NCBI RefSeq assembly: GCF_002379085.1 | Contig: NZ_NBZW01000008.1 | Span: 62,001-126,000 of the forward strand | Origin: Polaromonas sp. AET17H-212 | GTDB lineage: Bacteria > Pseudomonadota > Gammaproteobacteria > Burkholderiales > Burkholderiaceae_C | Direction of reading: 5' to 3' | DNA: 64,000 nt | In this document: positions 41,176 to 49,567 of the stretch, one piece after another | Position numbering within the stretch: the stretch's first letter is position 1 | Layout: every line of letters begins with the position of its first letter | Program-made: the position numbers and the translations under genes | Notes under the pieces: generated by a model | What the model saw: only the letters and a program-made list of their open reading frames with translations | What the model was told of the DNA's origin: nothing | Database searches by the model: none

Positions 41176-42912
41176 ATGAACAAAACAGTCATCGGCATCC
41201 TGGCCGCGGGTGCCTTGCTGGCCAGCGTGCCCTGGCTCGGCGTGCCGGCCTTCTACGAGTCCTTTCTCTACCTGCTCTGCCACTGGATGATCCTGGCCCT
41301 GTCCTGGAACATTCTTTCGGGGTATTCGGGCTACTTCTCCTTCGGCCATGGTGCTTTTTTTGGCATCGGCATGTACACCTCCGCCGGGCTGGCGGCCAAC
41401 CTGAACTGGCCGTTTCTCTGGACCCTGCCCGCGGCCGCGCTGCTGGCGGCCCTGCTGGGCATGGCGCTGGGCGCCGTGGTGTTTCGGGTCAAGTCCGTGC
41501 GCGGCGAGTTGTTTGCGCTGCTCACGTTGGCCATCACCTTTGTGGTGGGCACCATCGTGCTCAATACGCGCATTGACGGCGGTCCGGGCATTTACCTCAA
41601 TTCGGTGGCGATCCCGGCGATCGGTCCGACGGCATCGTCGTCGATCTACCTGATGGCCCTCTTCGGTGCCGTCGCGACCCTGCTGATCTCGTACCGCATC
41701 CAGGCGTCCCGGCTCGGCATGGGCCTGTTTGCCATCCATGACGACGAAGACGTGGCCGAGGTGATGGGCGTGCCGACCTTTCGCTACAAGCTGCTGGCCT
41801 TCGGCATTTCCTGCGCGCTGGCCGGCCTGGCCGGTGGCATCCACGCGCTGTTTGTGTCTTACGTGACGGCCGGCGAAACCTTCACCATCGTGGTGCCGCT
41901 GACGGTGGTGCTGATGAGTGTGCTGGGCGGCACGCGCCACTGGGCCGGGCCGGCCGTCGGCGCCGTGGCCATCACCTGCCTGATGTACTTCTTCACGGCT
42001 GGCAACAACCCGATTGCCGGCAAGGCCGCCGTGGGGGTGATCCTGGTGCTGGTGATCCTGTTCATGCCCAACGGCATTCTGGGTTTCTTCCTCAAGCGGA
42101 CGGCGGGCCATCGTTCGGTTCCACCGGCGCTTGCGGCGCAGGCCGCGGCTGCCCCCGAGGCCGCGCCAGCGCCGGCCGCTTCCGGCAAGGTGCTGCTGGA
42201 CGTGCAGAACCTGTCCAAAGCGTTCAAGGGCGTGCAGGCCCTCGACGGTGTGAGCCTGCAGGTGCATGAAGGTGAAATTCTCGGCCTGCTCGGCCCCAAT
42301 GGTTCCGGCAAGTCGACCTTCATCAACGTGGTGAGCGGGCATTTCCCGGCGACCGGCGGGCAGATGTTTTTTGAAGGCCGCCAGCTCGCCGGGCTGGAAG
42401 CCCACAGCATTGCGCAGGCCGGCATCGCGCGCACCTACCAGATCCCCCGGCCGTTTGCCCATTTGACCGTGCTGCAGAACGTGGCCCTGGTGGCGATGTT
42501 CGGCGGCGCGGCGCTGAACCACGAACAGGCCACGCAGGAAGCCTGGAAGTGGCTGGAATTCACCGGCCTGCAGGACAAGGCCGATGCCCTGCCCGATGAC
42601 CTGAACCTGCACCAGCGCAAGTTTCTCGAACTCACGCGTGCGCTGGCTTCGCGGCCGCGCCTGGTGCTGCTCGACGAGGTGCTCTCCGGCCTCACACCGG
42701 GCGAAATCAACGAGGCTATCGCGCTGATCCGCAAGATCCGGGACCGCGGCGCCACCATTGTGTTTGTCGAACACGTCATGCGCGCGGTGATGGCGCTGGC
42801 CGACCGCGTCGCCGTGCTCAACTACGGCAAGCTGATTGCCGTCGGCCCGGCCCAGGAAGTGATGCAAAACAGCGAAGTGGTCAGCGCTTACCTGGGGACA
42901 CCCCATGCTTGA
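41176..42912 (+). CDS. Fused LivM-LivG: ABC permease plus ATPase
   Basis: 578-aa fusion. Residues about 1-310 are a LivM-type permease (ALSWNILSGYSGYFSFGHGAFFGIGMYTSAG), a linker rich in Ala/Pro (about 315-335) follows, and about 338-578 is a LivG-type ATPase with Walker A GPNGSGKST, Walker B RLVLLDEVLSGL and the switch His in FVEHVM. The signature is LNLHQRKF instead of LSxGQ, a degenerate form. One gene for two subunits differs from the usual separate livM and livG. Overlaps the LivF-like gene by 8 bp. Confidence 0.86.
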   Translation: MNKTVIGILAAGALLASVPWLGVPAFYESFLYLLCHWMILALSWNILSGYSGYFSFGHGAFFGIGMYTSAGLAANLNWPFLWTLPAAALLAALLGMALGAVVFRVKSVRGELFALLTLAITFVVGTIVLNTRIDGGPGIYLNSVAIPAIGPTASSSIYLMALFGAVATLLISYRIQASRLGMGLFAIHDDEDVAEVMGVPTFRYKLLAFGISCALAGLAGGIHALFVSYVTAGETFTIVVPLTVVLMSVLGGTRHWAGPAVGAVAITCLMYFFTAGNNPIAGKAAVGVILVLVILFMPNGILGFFLKRTAGHRSVPPALAAQAAAAPEAAPAPAASGKVLLDVQNLSKAFKGVQALDGVSLQVHEGEILGLLGPNGSGKSTFINVVSGHFPATGGQMFFEGRQLAGLEAHSIAQAGIARTYQIPRPFAHLTVLQNVALVAMFGGAALNHEQATQEAWKWLEFTGLQDKADALPDDLNLHQRKFLELTRALASRPRLVLLDEVLSGLTPGEINEAIALIRKIRDRGATIVFVEHVMRAVMALADRVAVLNYGKLIAVGPAQEVMQNSEVVSAYLGTPHA

Positions 42913-43621
42913 AGTCAACAATATTTCTGTCAATTACGGTGCGGCGCCGGCGCTGTGGGATGTCTCGCTGCAGGTTCAGCCCGGCGAGCTGGTGTGTGTG
43001 GTCGGCCCCAACGGCGCTGGCAAAACCACGCTGATCAATGCCATTGCGGGCATGCACCGGGTACGCGCGGGCAGCCTGCACTTCAACGGGCGGGACATCA
43101 CCGCGCTGGCCAGCCACCGGTTTTGCGAGGCCGGCATTGCCATCGTGCCGGAGGGCCGCAGGCTGTTCACCCAGATGACGGTGCTGGACAACCTGGAGCT
43201 GGGCAGTTTCATTGCCTCGGCCAAGGCGCACCGCAAGGCCTCGCTGGAGCATGTGCTGTCGCTGTTTCCGGTGCTCAAGGTCAAGCTGGACAGCCCCGCG
43301 GGATCGCTCTCGGGCGGTCAGCAGCAGATGGTGGCGATTGGCCGCGCGCTGATGGCGCGGCCCGGCTTGCTGCTGCTCGATGAGCCGTCCCTGGGCCTGG
43401 CGCCGCTGATCGTGATGGACATGTTCCGCATCATCCGCCAGATCAATGCGCAGGGCACCTCGGTGCTGCTGGTGGAGCAGAACGTCGCCATGGCCATGGA
43501 GCTGGCCAAACGCGCCTATGTGATGGAAGAGGGCCGCATCGTTGCACAGGGCGAGGCCAGCGAGTTGCTGACACGCCCGGAAATCCAGAAAGCCTACCTG
43601 GGCCTGGAAACGCACGAATGA
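42905..43621 (+). CDS. Branched-chain-type ABC transporter ATPase (LivF-like)
   Basis: 238-aa second ATPase of the importer. Walker A GPNGAGKTT, signature LSGGQQQM, Walker B LLLLDEPSLGLAP and the H-loop near VLLVEQNV are intact, in contrast to the degenerate signature of the LivG half of its partner. It overlaps that gene by 8 bp and ends the transport operon. Confidence 0.88.
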   Translation: MLEVNNISVNYGAAPALWDVSLQVQPGELVCVVGPNGAGKTTLINAIAGMHRVRAGSLHFNGRDITALASHRFCEAGIAIVPEGRRLFTQMTVLDNLELGSFIASAKAHRKASLEHVLSLFPVLKVKLDSPAGSLSGGQQQMVAIGRALMARPGLLLLDEPSLGLAPLIVMDMFRIIRQINAQGTSVLLVEQNVAMAMELAKRAYVMEEGRIVAQGEASELLTRPEIQKAYLGLETHE

Positions 43622-43646
43622 AGCCGGGGACGCCTGGCTGGACGTT

Positions 43647-43664
43647 GCTCCTGAAACAATAGCT
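43647..43664. repeat. Short AT-rich palindromic element, copy 8 (reverse orientation)
   Basis: GCTCCTGAAACAATAGCT, followed by GCTGGCGTCC, in the 180-bp gap between the LivF-like and TauE-type genes. Confidence 0.5.
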
Positions 43665-43801
43665 GCTGGCGTCCGTTCCTAAAGGGATGGAGCCATATTT
43701 CTTGCATCAATACCGGTCCGCTGCCGATCTGTTGGCGGTGCAGCCTGGCGGCGCCAGCGCCCTTGCAGGCCCGATAATCGGCAGCTTTTGCCGGCAAACC
43801 C

Positions 43802-44557
43802 GTGACCTTTCCGCTCATCACTGACCCCTTCTTCTACGCCGTGGCGGTTCCCGCCGTGCTCTTGCTGGGGGTCAGCAAAAGCGGGTTCGGGGCGGGCTTC
43901 GGCTCGCTGGCCGTGCCCATGATGGCGCTGGCGGTGACCGTGCCGCAGGCGGCGGCCATCCTGATGCCGGTGCTGCTGCTGATGGACCTGCTCGGCATGG
44001 CGGCTTTTCGCAAGGACTTCGACCTCAAACTGCTGAAGTTCCTGGTGCCTTTCGGGCTGGTGGGCACGCTGGTCGGCGCCCTGTTGTTCAGCCTGCTCGA
44101 CGGCAAGGTCGTGGCCGGCATCGTGGGTTTTTTCACCCTGCTGTTTCTGGCGCAGCGCCTGCTGTTTCCGCCCCGACCCGACAGCCCGCCGCCGCCGAAG
44201 TGGCTGGGTGCGCTGTTGACCGCGACCTCGGGGTTCACCAGTTTTGTGGCCCATGCCGGCGGCCCACCCATCAGCGCCTACGTCATTCCCCTGCGCCTGA
44301 GCCCGCTCAAATTCACCGCAACCCTGGCGTTTTTCTTCTTTGTGATCAATCTTTCCAAGTGGATTCCGTATGCCTGGCTGGGGCTGCTCGACCTGCGCAA
44401 CATGGCGACCTCGCTGGTCCTGCTGCCGCTGGCGCCCGTGGGCGTCTGGGTCGGCGTGCGCATGGCCAGGCGCATCAGCCAGGTGCTGTTTTACCGGGTG
44501 CTGTACGGCGGCATGTTTCTCACCGGCTGCAAGCTGCTCTGGGACGGGTTGCGCTGA
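43802..44557 (+). CDS. TauE/SafE-family membrane transporter
   Basis: 251-aa membrane protein with about eight hydrophobic segments, typical for TauE/SafE (sulfite/organic anion exporters): LLGVSKSGFGAGFGSLAVPMMAL at the N-terminus and TSFVAHAGGPPISAYVIPLRLSP in the middle, the two repeat signatures. Starts at GTG 43802. Substrate unknown; no sulfur genes adjoin. Separate transcription unit from the importer before it. Confidence 0.84.
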   Translation: MTFPLITDPFFYAVAVPAVLLLGVSKSGFGAGFGSLAVPMMALAVTVPQAAAILMPVLLLMDLLGMAAFRKDFDLKLLKFLVPFGLVGTLVGALLFSLLDGKVVAGIVGFFTLLFLAQRLLFPPRPDSPPPPKWLGALLTATSGFTSFVAHAGGPPISAYVIPLRLSPLKFTATLAFFFFVINLSKWIPYAWLGLLDLRNMATSLVLLPLAPVGVWVGVRMARRISQVLFYRVLYGGMFLTGCKLLWDGLR

Positions 44558-44728
44558 GGCCGGGCGCCACCGACCTGTGGGTGGCGCGCGTCGCCGGAAA
44601 AACTGCACACGCGAGATCTTGTGATTTTCTGTAAAAATCGCCAATATGAGCGCAAAAGGTTACGTGTTACCGTTTGACACCGCGTGCGTGCCGGTCTGTT
44701 CTTTCCTCCGGTTTTCCAGAATGGTTTC

Positions 44729-45616
44729 ATGACCACCGTCGTTTTTGCCGATCTCGTCGGCAGCACCAGCATGTTCGAGCGGCTGGGGGATGAAACCGCC
44801 TCGCGCTTTGTCACGCAACTGGTTGGCGCCCTGAGCCAGGTCTTCGAGCAGCACAACGGCCGCGTCGTCAAGCTGCTGGGCGACGGTCTGTTTGTCGTGT
44901 TTCCGCAGGTGGTCGATGCGCTGGCCGCCTGTGTCTGCATCCAGAAACGCTTTCTCGACGCACCCATCCGGCCCGGCGGCAGTGGCGCGCCGGTGCAGAT
45001 GCAGATGGGCATGGAGTCGGGCGAGGTGATCGAGATCGACGGCGACTGTTTTGGCGATACCGTCAATTCGGCGGCACGCCTGGCCGACCTGGCCGGCGCG
45101 GCGCAGATTCTCACCACGCAGAACGTCTGGGCGGCCCTGGGGCCGCTGCAGCGGGCGTCATTGCGCAGCTTGGGGCCGATGCACCTGCGCGGCAAGGCGG
45201 AAGCCAGCCCGGTGTACCGGGTGGAATGGCAAAGCGGCCGCGACGACGATGCCACCATGATGGGCCGCTCGCTGGCTGCCGACGCCGCGCCGCTGGTTCT
45301 CGAACTGGTGGCCGGCGCGCAGGCCGTGCAGGTCAACGCCGGCAGCGCCAGGATGTCCATCGGCCGGGGCGCCGGCGCGTCGCTGGCCCTGAACGATCCG
45401 CGGGTGTCCCGCATGCACGCCACGCTGGAGTGGCGCGGCGGGCAGTTCGTGCTCAGCGATGCCTCAAGTTATGGCACCTGGGTCTACTTCGGCAACCAGA
45501 ACGAGGCCGTGGTGCTGCGCCGCACCGAGTGTTATCTGGTCGGCAGCGGACAGATCAGCGCCGGGTGCGAACGCAAGGAAGGCAGCCCGCTGATCAGCTT
45601 TTCCATCAGAAGTTGA
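44729..45616 (+). CDS. Adenylate/guanylate cyclase fused to an FHA domain
   Basis: 295-aa two-domain protein. Residues 1 to about 160 form a class III cyclase: metal Asp in FADLVGSTSM and LLGDGLFVVF, and the transition-state pair in GDTVNSAARLADLAG. Residues about 195-285 form an FHA phosphothreonine-binding domain: SIGRGAGASLALNDPRVSRMHATLEW with the conserved Gly-Arg and Ser-x-x-His. ATG 44729 chosen; GTG 44684 lacks support. The Ser/Thr kinase gene follows 73 bp later, so the kinase may regulate the cyclase via phospho-binding. Confidence 0.87.
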   Translation: MTTVVFADLVGSTSMFERLGDETASRFVTQLVGALSQVFEQHNGRVVKLLGDGLFVVFPQVVDALAACVCIQKRFLDAPIRPGGSGAPVQMQMGMESGEVIEIDGDCFGDTVNSAARLADLAGAAQILTTQNVWAALGPLQRASLRSLGPMHLRGKAEASPVYRVEWQSGRDDDATMMGRSLAADAAPLVLELVAGAQAVQVNAGSARMSIGRGAGASLALNDPRVSRMHATLEWRGGQFVLSDASSYGTWVYFGNQNEAVVLRRTECYLVGSGQISAGCERKEGSPLISFSIRS

Positions 45617-45689
45617 TGCGGCGACCGATAGAATTGCTGTTTCCAAACGTATCCATCGGTCTTTGCCCCTTCTTTTTCACCTTTACCCC

Positions 45690-47579
45690 ATGAGCCTCAA
45701 CAAGCTGGGACGCTACGACATCATTCGCGTGCTGGGCAAGGGCGCGATGGGGCTGGTCTACGAGGCGCGCGACCCCAATCTGGACCGCCGCGTCGCGATC
45801 AAGACCATCAAGGTGGAAAACCTGTCCGAAGAGGCCGCTGCCGAGTACGAAGCGCGTTTTCGCACCGAGGCGCATTCGGCCGCCCGCCTGCAGCACCCCC
45901 ATATTGTCAGCGTGTATGACTCGGACCGCCATGGCGACATGGCCTTTCTGGTCATGGAGTTCATCCAGGGCGAAGACCTCAAACACCACCTGGACGCGGG
46001 GCGGCGTTATTCGCTGGAGGAAACGCTGCGCATGGTCCGGGACCTGTTGTCTGCGCTGGACTATGCACACCGGCAGAACATCGTGCACCGCGACATCAAG
46101 CCGGCCAACCTGCTGATCGAGGCGGATGGCCGGGTCAAGCTCACTGATTTCGGTGTGGCCCGCATCCAGGATTCCGGTGAAACCACACGCACCCAGGGAA
46201 CCATGGTGGGTACCCTCAAATACATGTCGCCCGAGCAGGTGCAGGGCCTGCCAATCGATGCACGGGCCGACCTGTTTGCGGCCGGGGTGGTGCTGTACCA
46301 GCTGCTCACCGGCAAGCGGCCCTTCGACGGCGACACCGACTTTGCGATCATCCAGCAGATCGTGGGCCACACCCCGGCCGCGCCCAGCAGCTTCAACACG
46401 CAGTTGCCGGCCGCCATCGACGCGGTGGTGGCGCGGGCACTGGCCAAAAAACGCGAGCAGCGTTTTGCGACGGCGCAGGAGTTTTCGGCTGCGCTGCAGG
46501 AAGCCAGCGGCCATGCGTCGGACCCGACCATTGTGCCGCCCGTGAGCCCGTCCGGCGTGCGCGCCGGCACGGCCACGGACACCGGCCGCTCACGCGCGGG
46601 CGGCTCCACCGTCAAGCTCAACACGACCGGCACCGACACCGGCTCGACCGTGACGCAGGAGCTTGAGCTGGTCTACTGGAAGGACATCAAGGACTCTGAG
46701 GACCTGGGTGACCTGGAAGGGTTTCTCGACAGGTTTCCCTCCGGCATTTACGCCGATCTGGCGCGCCGGCGCCTGCGCAAGCTGGGCGACACGGTGGAGG
46801 CCGATGGCTCTGGAGCGGGCATCGAATCCACCGCCACGGAGGTTTTTACCGAAGAGGCCAGCGAATGGACGCGGCTGCAGGCTTCCCATACCCGTTTGGC
46901 CCCGATCCCGGCTTCGAATCCCCCGCTTGATCCTCCTGCGGGTGTGCCGGCCACACCCGACGCCCGCGACGCCGAAGTGACCCAGGTGGGCTTGGCGACG
47001 GTGCCGCTTCACAGCCCGGTGCCGGACAAGGCCCAAGCCTCCGCGCCCGTCGCGCCCGTCGCGCCGGCCGCATCCGGCGCGCCGCCAGCGGGGCGCTCCA
47101 AAATGCCGCTGGTCGTGCTGGCCGGCGTGGCGGTGCTGGTGCTGGCCGGCGTCGGGTTCAAGGGCTTCTCCGGGCAACCGGCGCCGGTGGTTGCGGCGCC
47201 CGCCGACGCAGCCCTGCCGGGCACGGCCGCCGGCGCAGCGCCTGTCAGCCCGGCAGCCAAGGCGGGTGCCGAGCCTGCCGCCGTCAATCCATCAGCCAAA
47301 CGCGCCACCCCGGTGCGCACGGACAAGCCGACGCCATCCCGGCCGGCCGCGGCGGACGGCGGGACGGGCGCTGCAGCGGCGGCCGTCGCGCCGGCACCTG
47401 CGGCTGCCGCAGCGCAGTCGTCCGGTCCGTCGCAGGCCTGTGAAGGCCGGGTGTTGCTTGGGTACCAGATCTGCATGAACGAACAATGCGCCAAACCTGC
47501 CTTCAGCAGGCATCCGGTCTGCGTCGAACGGCGCACGATGGAAAAGCTGCGGCGGGAGGCGCAGGACCAGCGCAATTGA
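45690..47579 (+). CDS. Hanks-type Ser/Thr protein kinase with one transmembrane segment
   Basis: 629-aa membrane-anchored kinase. Gly-rich loop VLGKGAMGLVYEA, catalytic Lys in AIKTIK, HRDIKPANLL, DFGVAR, and a Thr-rich activation segment (ETTRTQGTMVGTLKYMSPEQ) are all intact (residues about 8-270). A long Ala/Pro/Thr-rich linker, one TM helix (about 470-490, MPLVVLAGVAVLVLAGVGF) and a periplasmic C-terminal part with four cysteines (CEGRVLLGYQICMNEQC...HPVC) follow. Likely partner of the upstream cyclase-FHA protein. Confidence 0.88.
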   Translation: MSLNKLGRYDIIRVLGKGAMGLVYEARDPNLDRRVAIKTIKVENLSEEAAAEYEARFRTEAHSAARLQHPHIVSVYDSDRHGDMAFLVMEFIQGEDLKHHLDAGRRYSLEETLRMVRDLLSALDYAHRQNIVHRDIKPANLLIEADGRVKLTDFGVARIQDSGETTRTQGTMVGTLKYMSPEQVQGLPIDARADLFAAGVVLYQLLTGKRPFDGDTDFAIIQQIVGHTPAAPSSFNTQLPAAIDAVVARALAKKREQRFATAQEFSAALQEASGHASDPTIVPPVSPSGVRAGTATDTGRSRAGGSTVKLNTTGTDTGSTVTQELELVYWKDIKDSEDLGDLEGFLDRFPSGIYADLARRRLRKLGDTVEADGSGAGIESTATEVFTEEASEWTRLQASHTRLAPIPASNPPLDPPAGVPATPDARDAEVTQVGLATVPLHSPVPDKAQASAPVAPVAPAASGAPPAGRSKMPLVVLAGVAVLVLAGVGFKGFSGQPAPVVAAPADAALPGTAAGAAPVSPAAKAGAEPAAVNPSAKRATPVRTDKPTPSRPAAADGGTGAAAAAVAPAPAAAAAQSSGPSQACEGRVLLGYQICMNEQCAKPAFSRHPVCVERRTMEKLRREAQDQRN

Positions 47580-47629
47580 GACGTTTTGAGTGACTGCCCG
47601 GCTGCCACATCGTTGTGCCCACCCTCTTT

Positions 47630-47648
47630 GCTATAAAAACAGGAGCTA
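47630..47648. repeat. Short AT-rich palindromic element, copy 9 (reverse orientation)
   Basis: GCTATAAAAACAGGAGCTA between the kinase and the ParA-like gene; the rest of this 249-bp gap shows no gene. Confidence 0.6.
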
Positions 47649-47828
47649 TCTGCGACCGTACATCAAGGGCGGAAGGGCGATTTGACTGAAATCGCAGGGC
47701 GCCACGCCAGGTTTGGCAATTGCGCTGGCAGAAGGGGGACGGCTCCATCGCGACTGTTGCGTCCCGTCCGCGGTTTGGCCGATGTGTTGCCAGCCGTTAC
47801 CATAGCGACAAAATTCCGGGAGATTCGC

Positions 47829-48446
47829 ATGCCTGTGGTTGTGATTGCCAATCCGAAGGGCGGCGTCGGTAAAACGACGCTGTCGACCAATGTTGCGGGT
47901 TATTTCGCCAGCCAGGGCCATGCGGTCATGCTCGGCGATGCTGACCGCCAGCAGTCGTCCCGCCTCTGGCTGGGCTTGCGGCCGCCCGCCGCCCGGCCGA
48001 TCTCGACCTGGGATGTCAGCGCCGACCTGATCGTCAAACCGCCCAAAGGCACGAGCCATGTGGTGCTCGACACGCCCGCCGGCTTGCACGGCTGGCGCTT
48101 CAACGATGTCCTCAAGCTGGCCGACAAGGTGATCGTGCCGCTTCAGCCCAGCGTGTTTGATATTTTTGCCACCCGCAGCTTTCTGGACCAGCTCGCCGAA
48201 CACCGCCACGCCGGCAAGATGCAGGTCGGCATCGTCGGCATGCGCGTCGATGCCCGCACCATCGCGGCTGACAAGCTGCGTGCTTTTGTCGAGGGCCTGG
48301 GTTTGCCGGTGCTCGGTTATGTGCGCGATACCCAGAACTACATCCATCTGGCAGCCCGTGGCCTGACCGTGTTCGACGTTGCCCCGGGCCGGGTGGAAAA
48401 AGACCTGCAGCAGTGGCAGGGCATCTGTCGCTGGCTGGACCAGTGA
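47829..48446 (+). CDS. ParA/MinD-like ATPase
   Basis: 205-aa deviant-Walker ATPase: NPKGGVGKTTLSTNVAGYFA (Walker A with signature Lys), GDADRQQSSRLWL, VVLDTPAGLHGW (Walker B). No parB is adjacent and the protein is short, so it is an orphan ParA as in carboxysome/chemotaxis/ plasmid-like positioning systems or a chromosomal orphan. RBS GGGAG 6 nt before ATG 47829. Its relation to the kinase upstream is only positional. Confidence 0.85.
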   Translation: MPVVVIANPKGGVGKTTLSTNVAGYFASQGHAVMLGDADRQQSSRLWLGLRPPAARPISTWDVSADLIVKPPKGTSHVVLDTPAGLHGWRFNDVLKLADKVIVPLQPSVFDIFATRSFLDQLAEHRHAGKMQVGIVGMRVDARTIAADKLRAFVEGLGLPVLGYVRDTQNYIHLAARGLTVFDVAPGRVEKDLQQWQGICRWLDQ

Positions 48447-48519
48447 CAGCGGCGCTTTCGGGGTCGGCCGTGTCGCTGGCTGGACAGGCCGCCATCGGTG
48501 CGGGCGTTAAAGTCCGGGC

Positions 48520-48975
48520 ATGAAAACCTTCCAGACCCTCTCCGAACTGGCGGCCTGTGTCGGCCAGGAAGTCGCTGTCAGCGACTGGCTGACCATCACC
48601 CAGGAGCAGGTCAACCTGTTTGCCGAAGCCACCGGCGACCACCAGTGGATCCATGTGGACCCGGAAAAAGCCAGGGCGGGCCCGTTCGGCGGGCCGATCG
48701 CGCACGGCTTCCTGACCCTGTCGCTGCTGCCCAAATTTTTTGAATCGTCCCTGGAGATTGTTCAATCCCGCATGGGGGTCAATTACGGGCTCAACCGGGT
48801 GCGTTTCACGGCGCCGGTGCCTGTCGGCAGCCGCTTGCGCGCCCGCCTGAAGCTGCTGGCCTGCGAGCCGATTGACAACGAGGGGCAGCAGATGACCTGG
48901 GAAGTGACGGTCGAACGGGAGGGGGCGACCAGGCCGGTGTGTGTGGCCGAGTCCCTGGTGCGGCGCTACCCGTGA
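48520..48975 (+). CDS. MaoC-like hot-dog hydratase
   Basis: 151-aa hot-dog-fold protein of the MaoC / (R)-specific enoyl-CoA hydratase group: FAEATGDHQWIHVDPEKARAGPFGGPIAHGFLTLSLLP carries the catalytic Asp and His of the hydratase-2 motif. Reaction: hydration of an enoyl-CoA, in lipid or polyhydroxyalkanoate metabolism. 73 bp after the ParA-like gene; ends at a bidirectional terminator. Confidence 0.86.
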   Translation: MKTFQTLSELAACVGQEVAVSDWLTITQEQVNLFAEATGDHQWIHVDPEKARAGPFGGPIAHGFLTLSLLPKFFESSLEIVQSRMGVNYGLNRVRFTAPVPVGSRLRARLKLLACEPIDNEGQQMTWEVTVEREGATRPVCVAESLVRRYP

Positions 48976-49007
48976 CGGGCCCACAGGCCCGAACCGCCTG
49001 ATCCACG

Positions 49008-49045
49008 AAAAAAAGCCCGCTGCAGTCATGCAGCGGGCTTTTTTT
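49008..49045. terminator. Bidirectional intrinsic terminator
   Basis: A-rich run, perfect stem AGCCCGCTGCA / TGCAGCGGGCT with loop GTCA, then seven T; between the convergent MaoC and first DUF4148 genes. Confidence 0.88.
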
Positions 49046-49079
49046 CGGGAGCAGCAGGGCCCTTCCGGGCGCGGCAGGT

Positions 49080-49364
49080 TTACATGTAGCCGATTTCGCC
49101 CTGCGGGATTTCCCCGTTGCGCAACGCTGCGATGGCTTTGGCACGCACCGCGCTGCGCTCCAGGCCGGAGTTGGTTACGCCGACAAAGCCGGTGCTGCCA
49201 TTGCTGATCTTCACCGGGGTGAGTGCTTCAGCCCGGACTTCGGCAACGGAGCGGGTGGAGTTGAACTGGACGGCGAATTGCGAGCCGTCGGCCTCGTCGG
49301 CATGCGCGCCGAAAGCGGCCAGGGTGGAGAAAGCGGCGACGGCAAACAGGTGGGTGGTTTTCAT
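49080..49364 (-). CDS. DUF4148 secreted small protein, first copy
   Basis: 94-aa exported protein with a signal peptide (about 1-22, AHA) and the DUF4148 core. The stretch HADEADGSQFAVQFNSTRSV plus AEV is identical to that in the copy at 51058-51351. Function unknown; DUF4148 proteins are common as multiple copies in Burkholderiales. ATG 49364 gives the signal peptide. Divergent from a LysR gene. Confidence 0.82.
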   Translation of the reverse strand: MKTTHLFAVAAFSTLAAFGAHADEADGSQFAVQFNSTRSVAEVRAEALTPVKISNGSTGFVGVTNSGLERSAVRAKAIAALRNGEIPQGEIGYM

Positions 49365-49411
49365 GATGAATCCTTTCAGGGTAGGTACAGAGTTACGGCC
49401 AGGGTGGGCAT

Positions 49412-49475
49412 CATCAGTCCCATCTTGTCCGGTCTCGGTGAGTCGGTTTGTGCTCATCGATGGGTTGAACTTTAC
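49412..49475. promoter_or_regulatory. Conserved leader block shared by both DUF4148 genes, copy 1
   Basis: CTCGGTGAGTCG, then GCTCATCGATG and TTGAACTTTAC (49434-49475) recur in the same order at 51423-51470 upstream of the second copy. Probably the DUF4148 promoter/leader or a shared operator for the divergent LysR proteins. Confidence 0.6.
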
Positions 49476-49567
49476 GCCTTCATCGATCAATTTAAAACTA
49501 TATAGTCATCAATTAACCATTTCAGTAATTGAAACAATAGAGAATTAACCATACAATCTGTTGCACT

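Noticed and set aside
40993-42933. A 646-codon minus-strand frame opposite the LivM-LivG fusion.
   Set aside because: Same composition bias, no recognisable motif; the plus-strand gene is clear.
49412-49475. The DUF4148 leader blocks as a riboswitch.
   Set aside because: Only two copies in the window, no convincing conserved hairpins; shared ancestry of the duplicated module explains the similarity.
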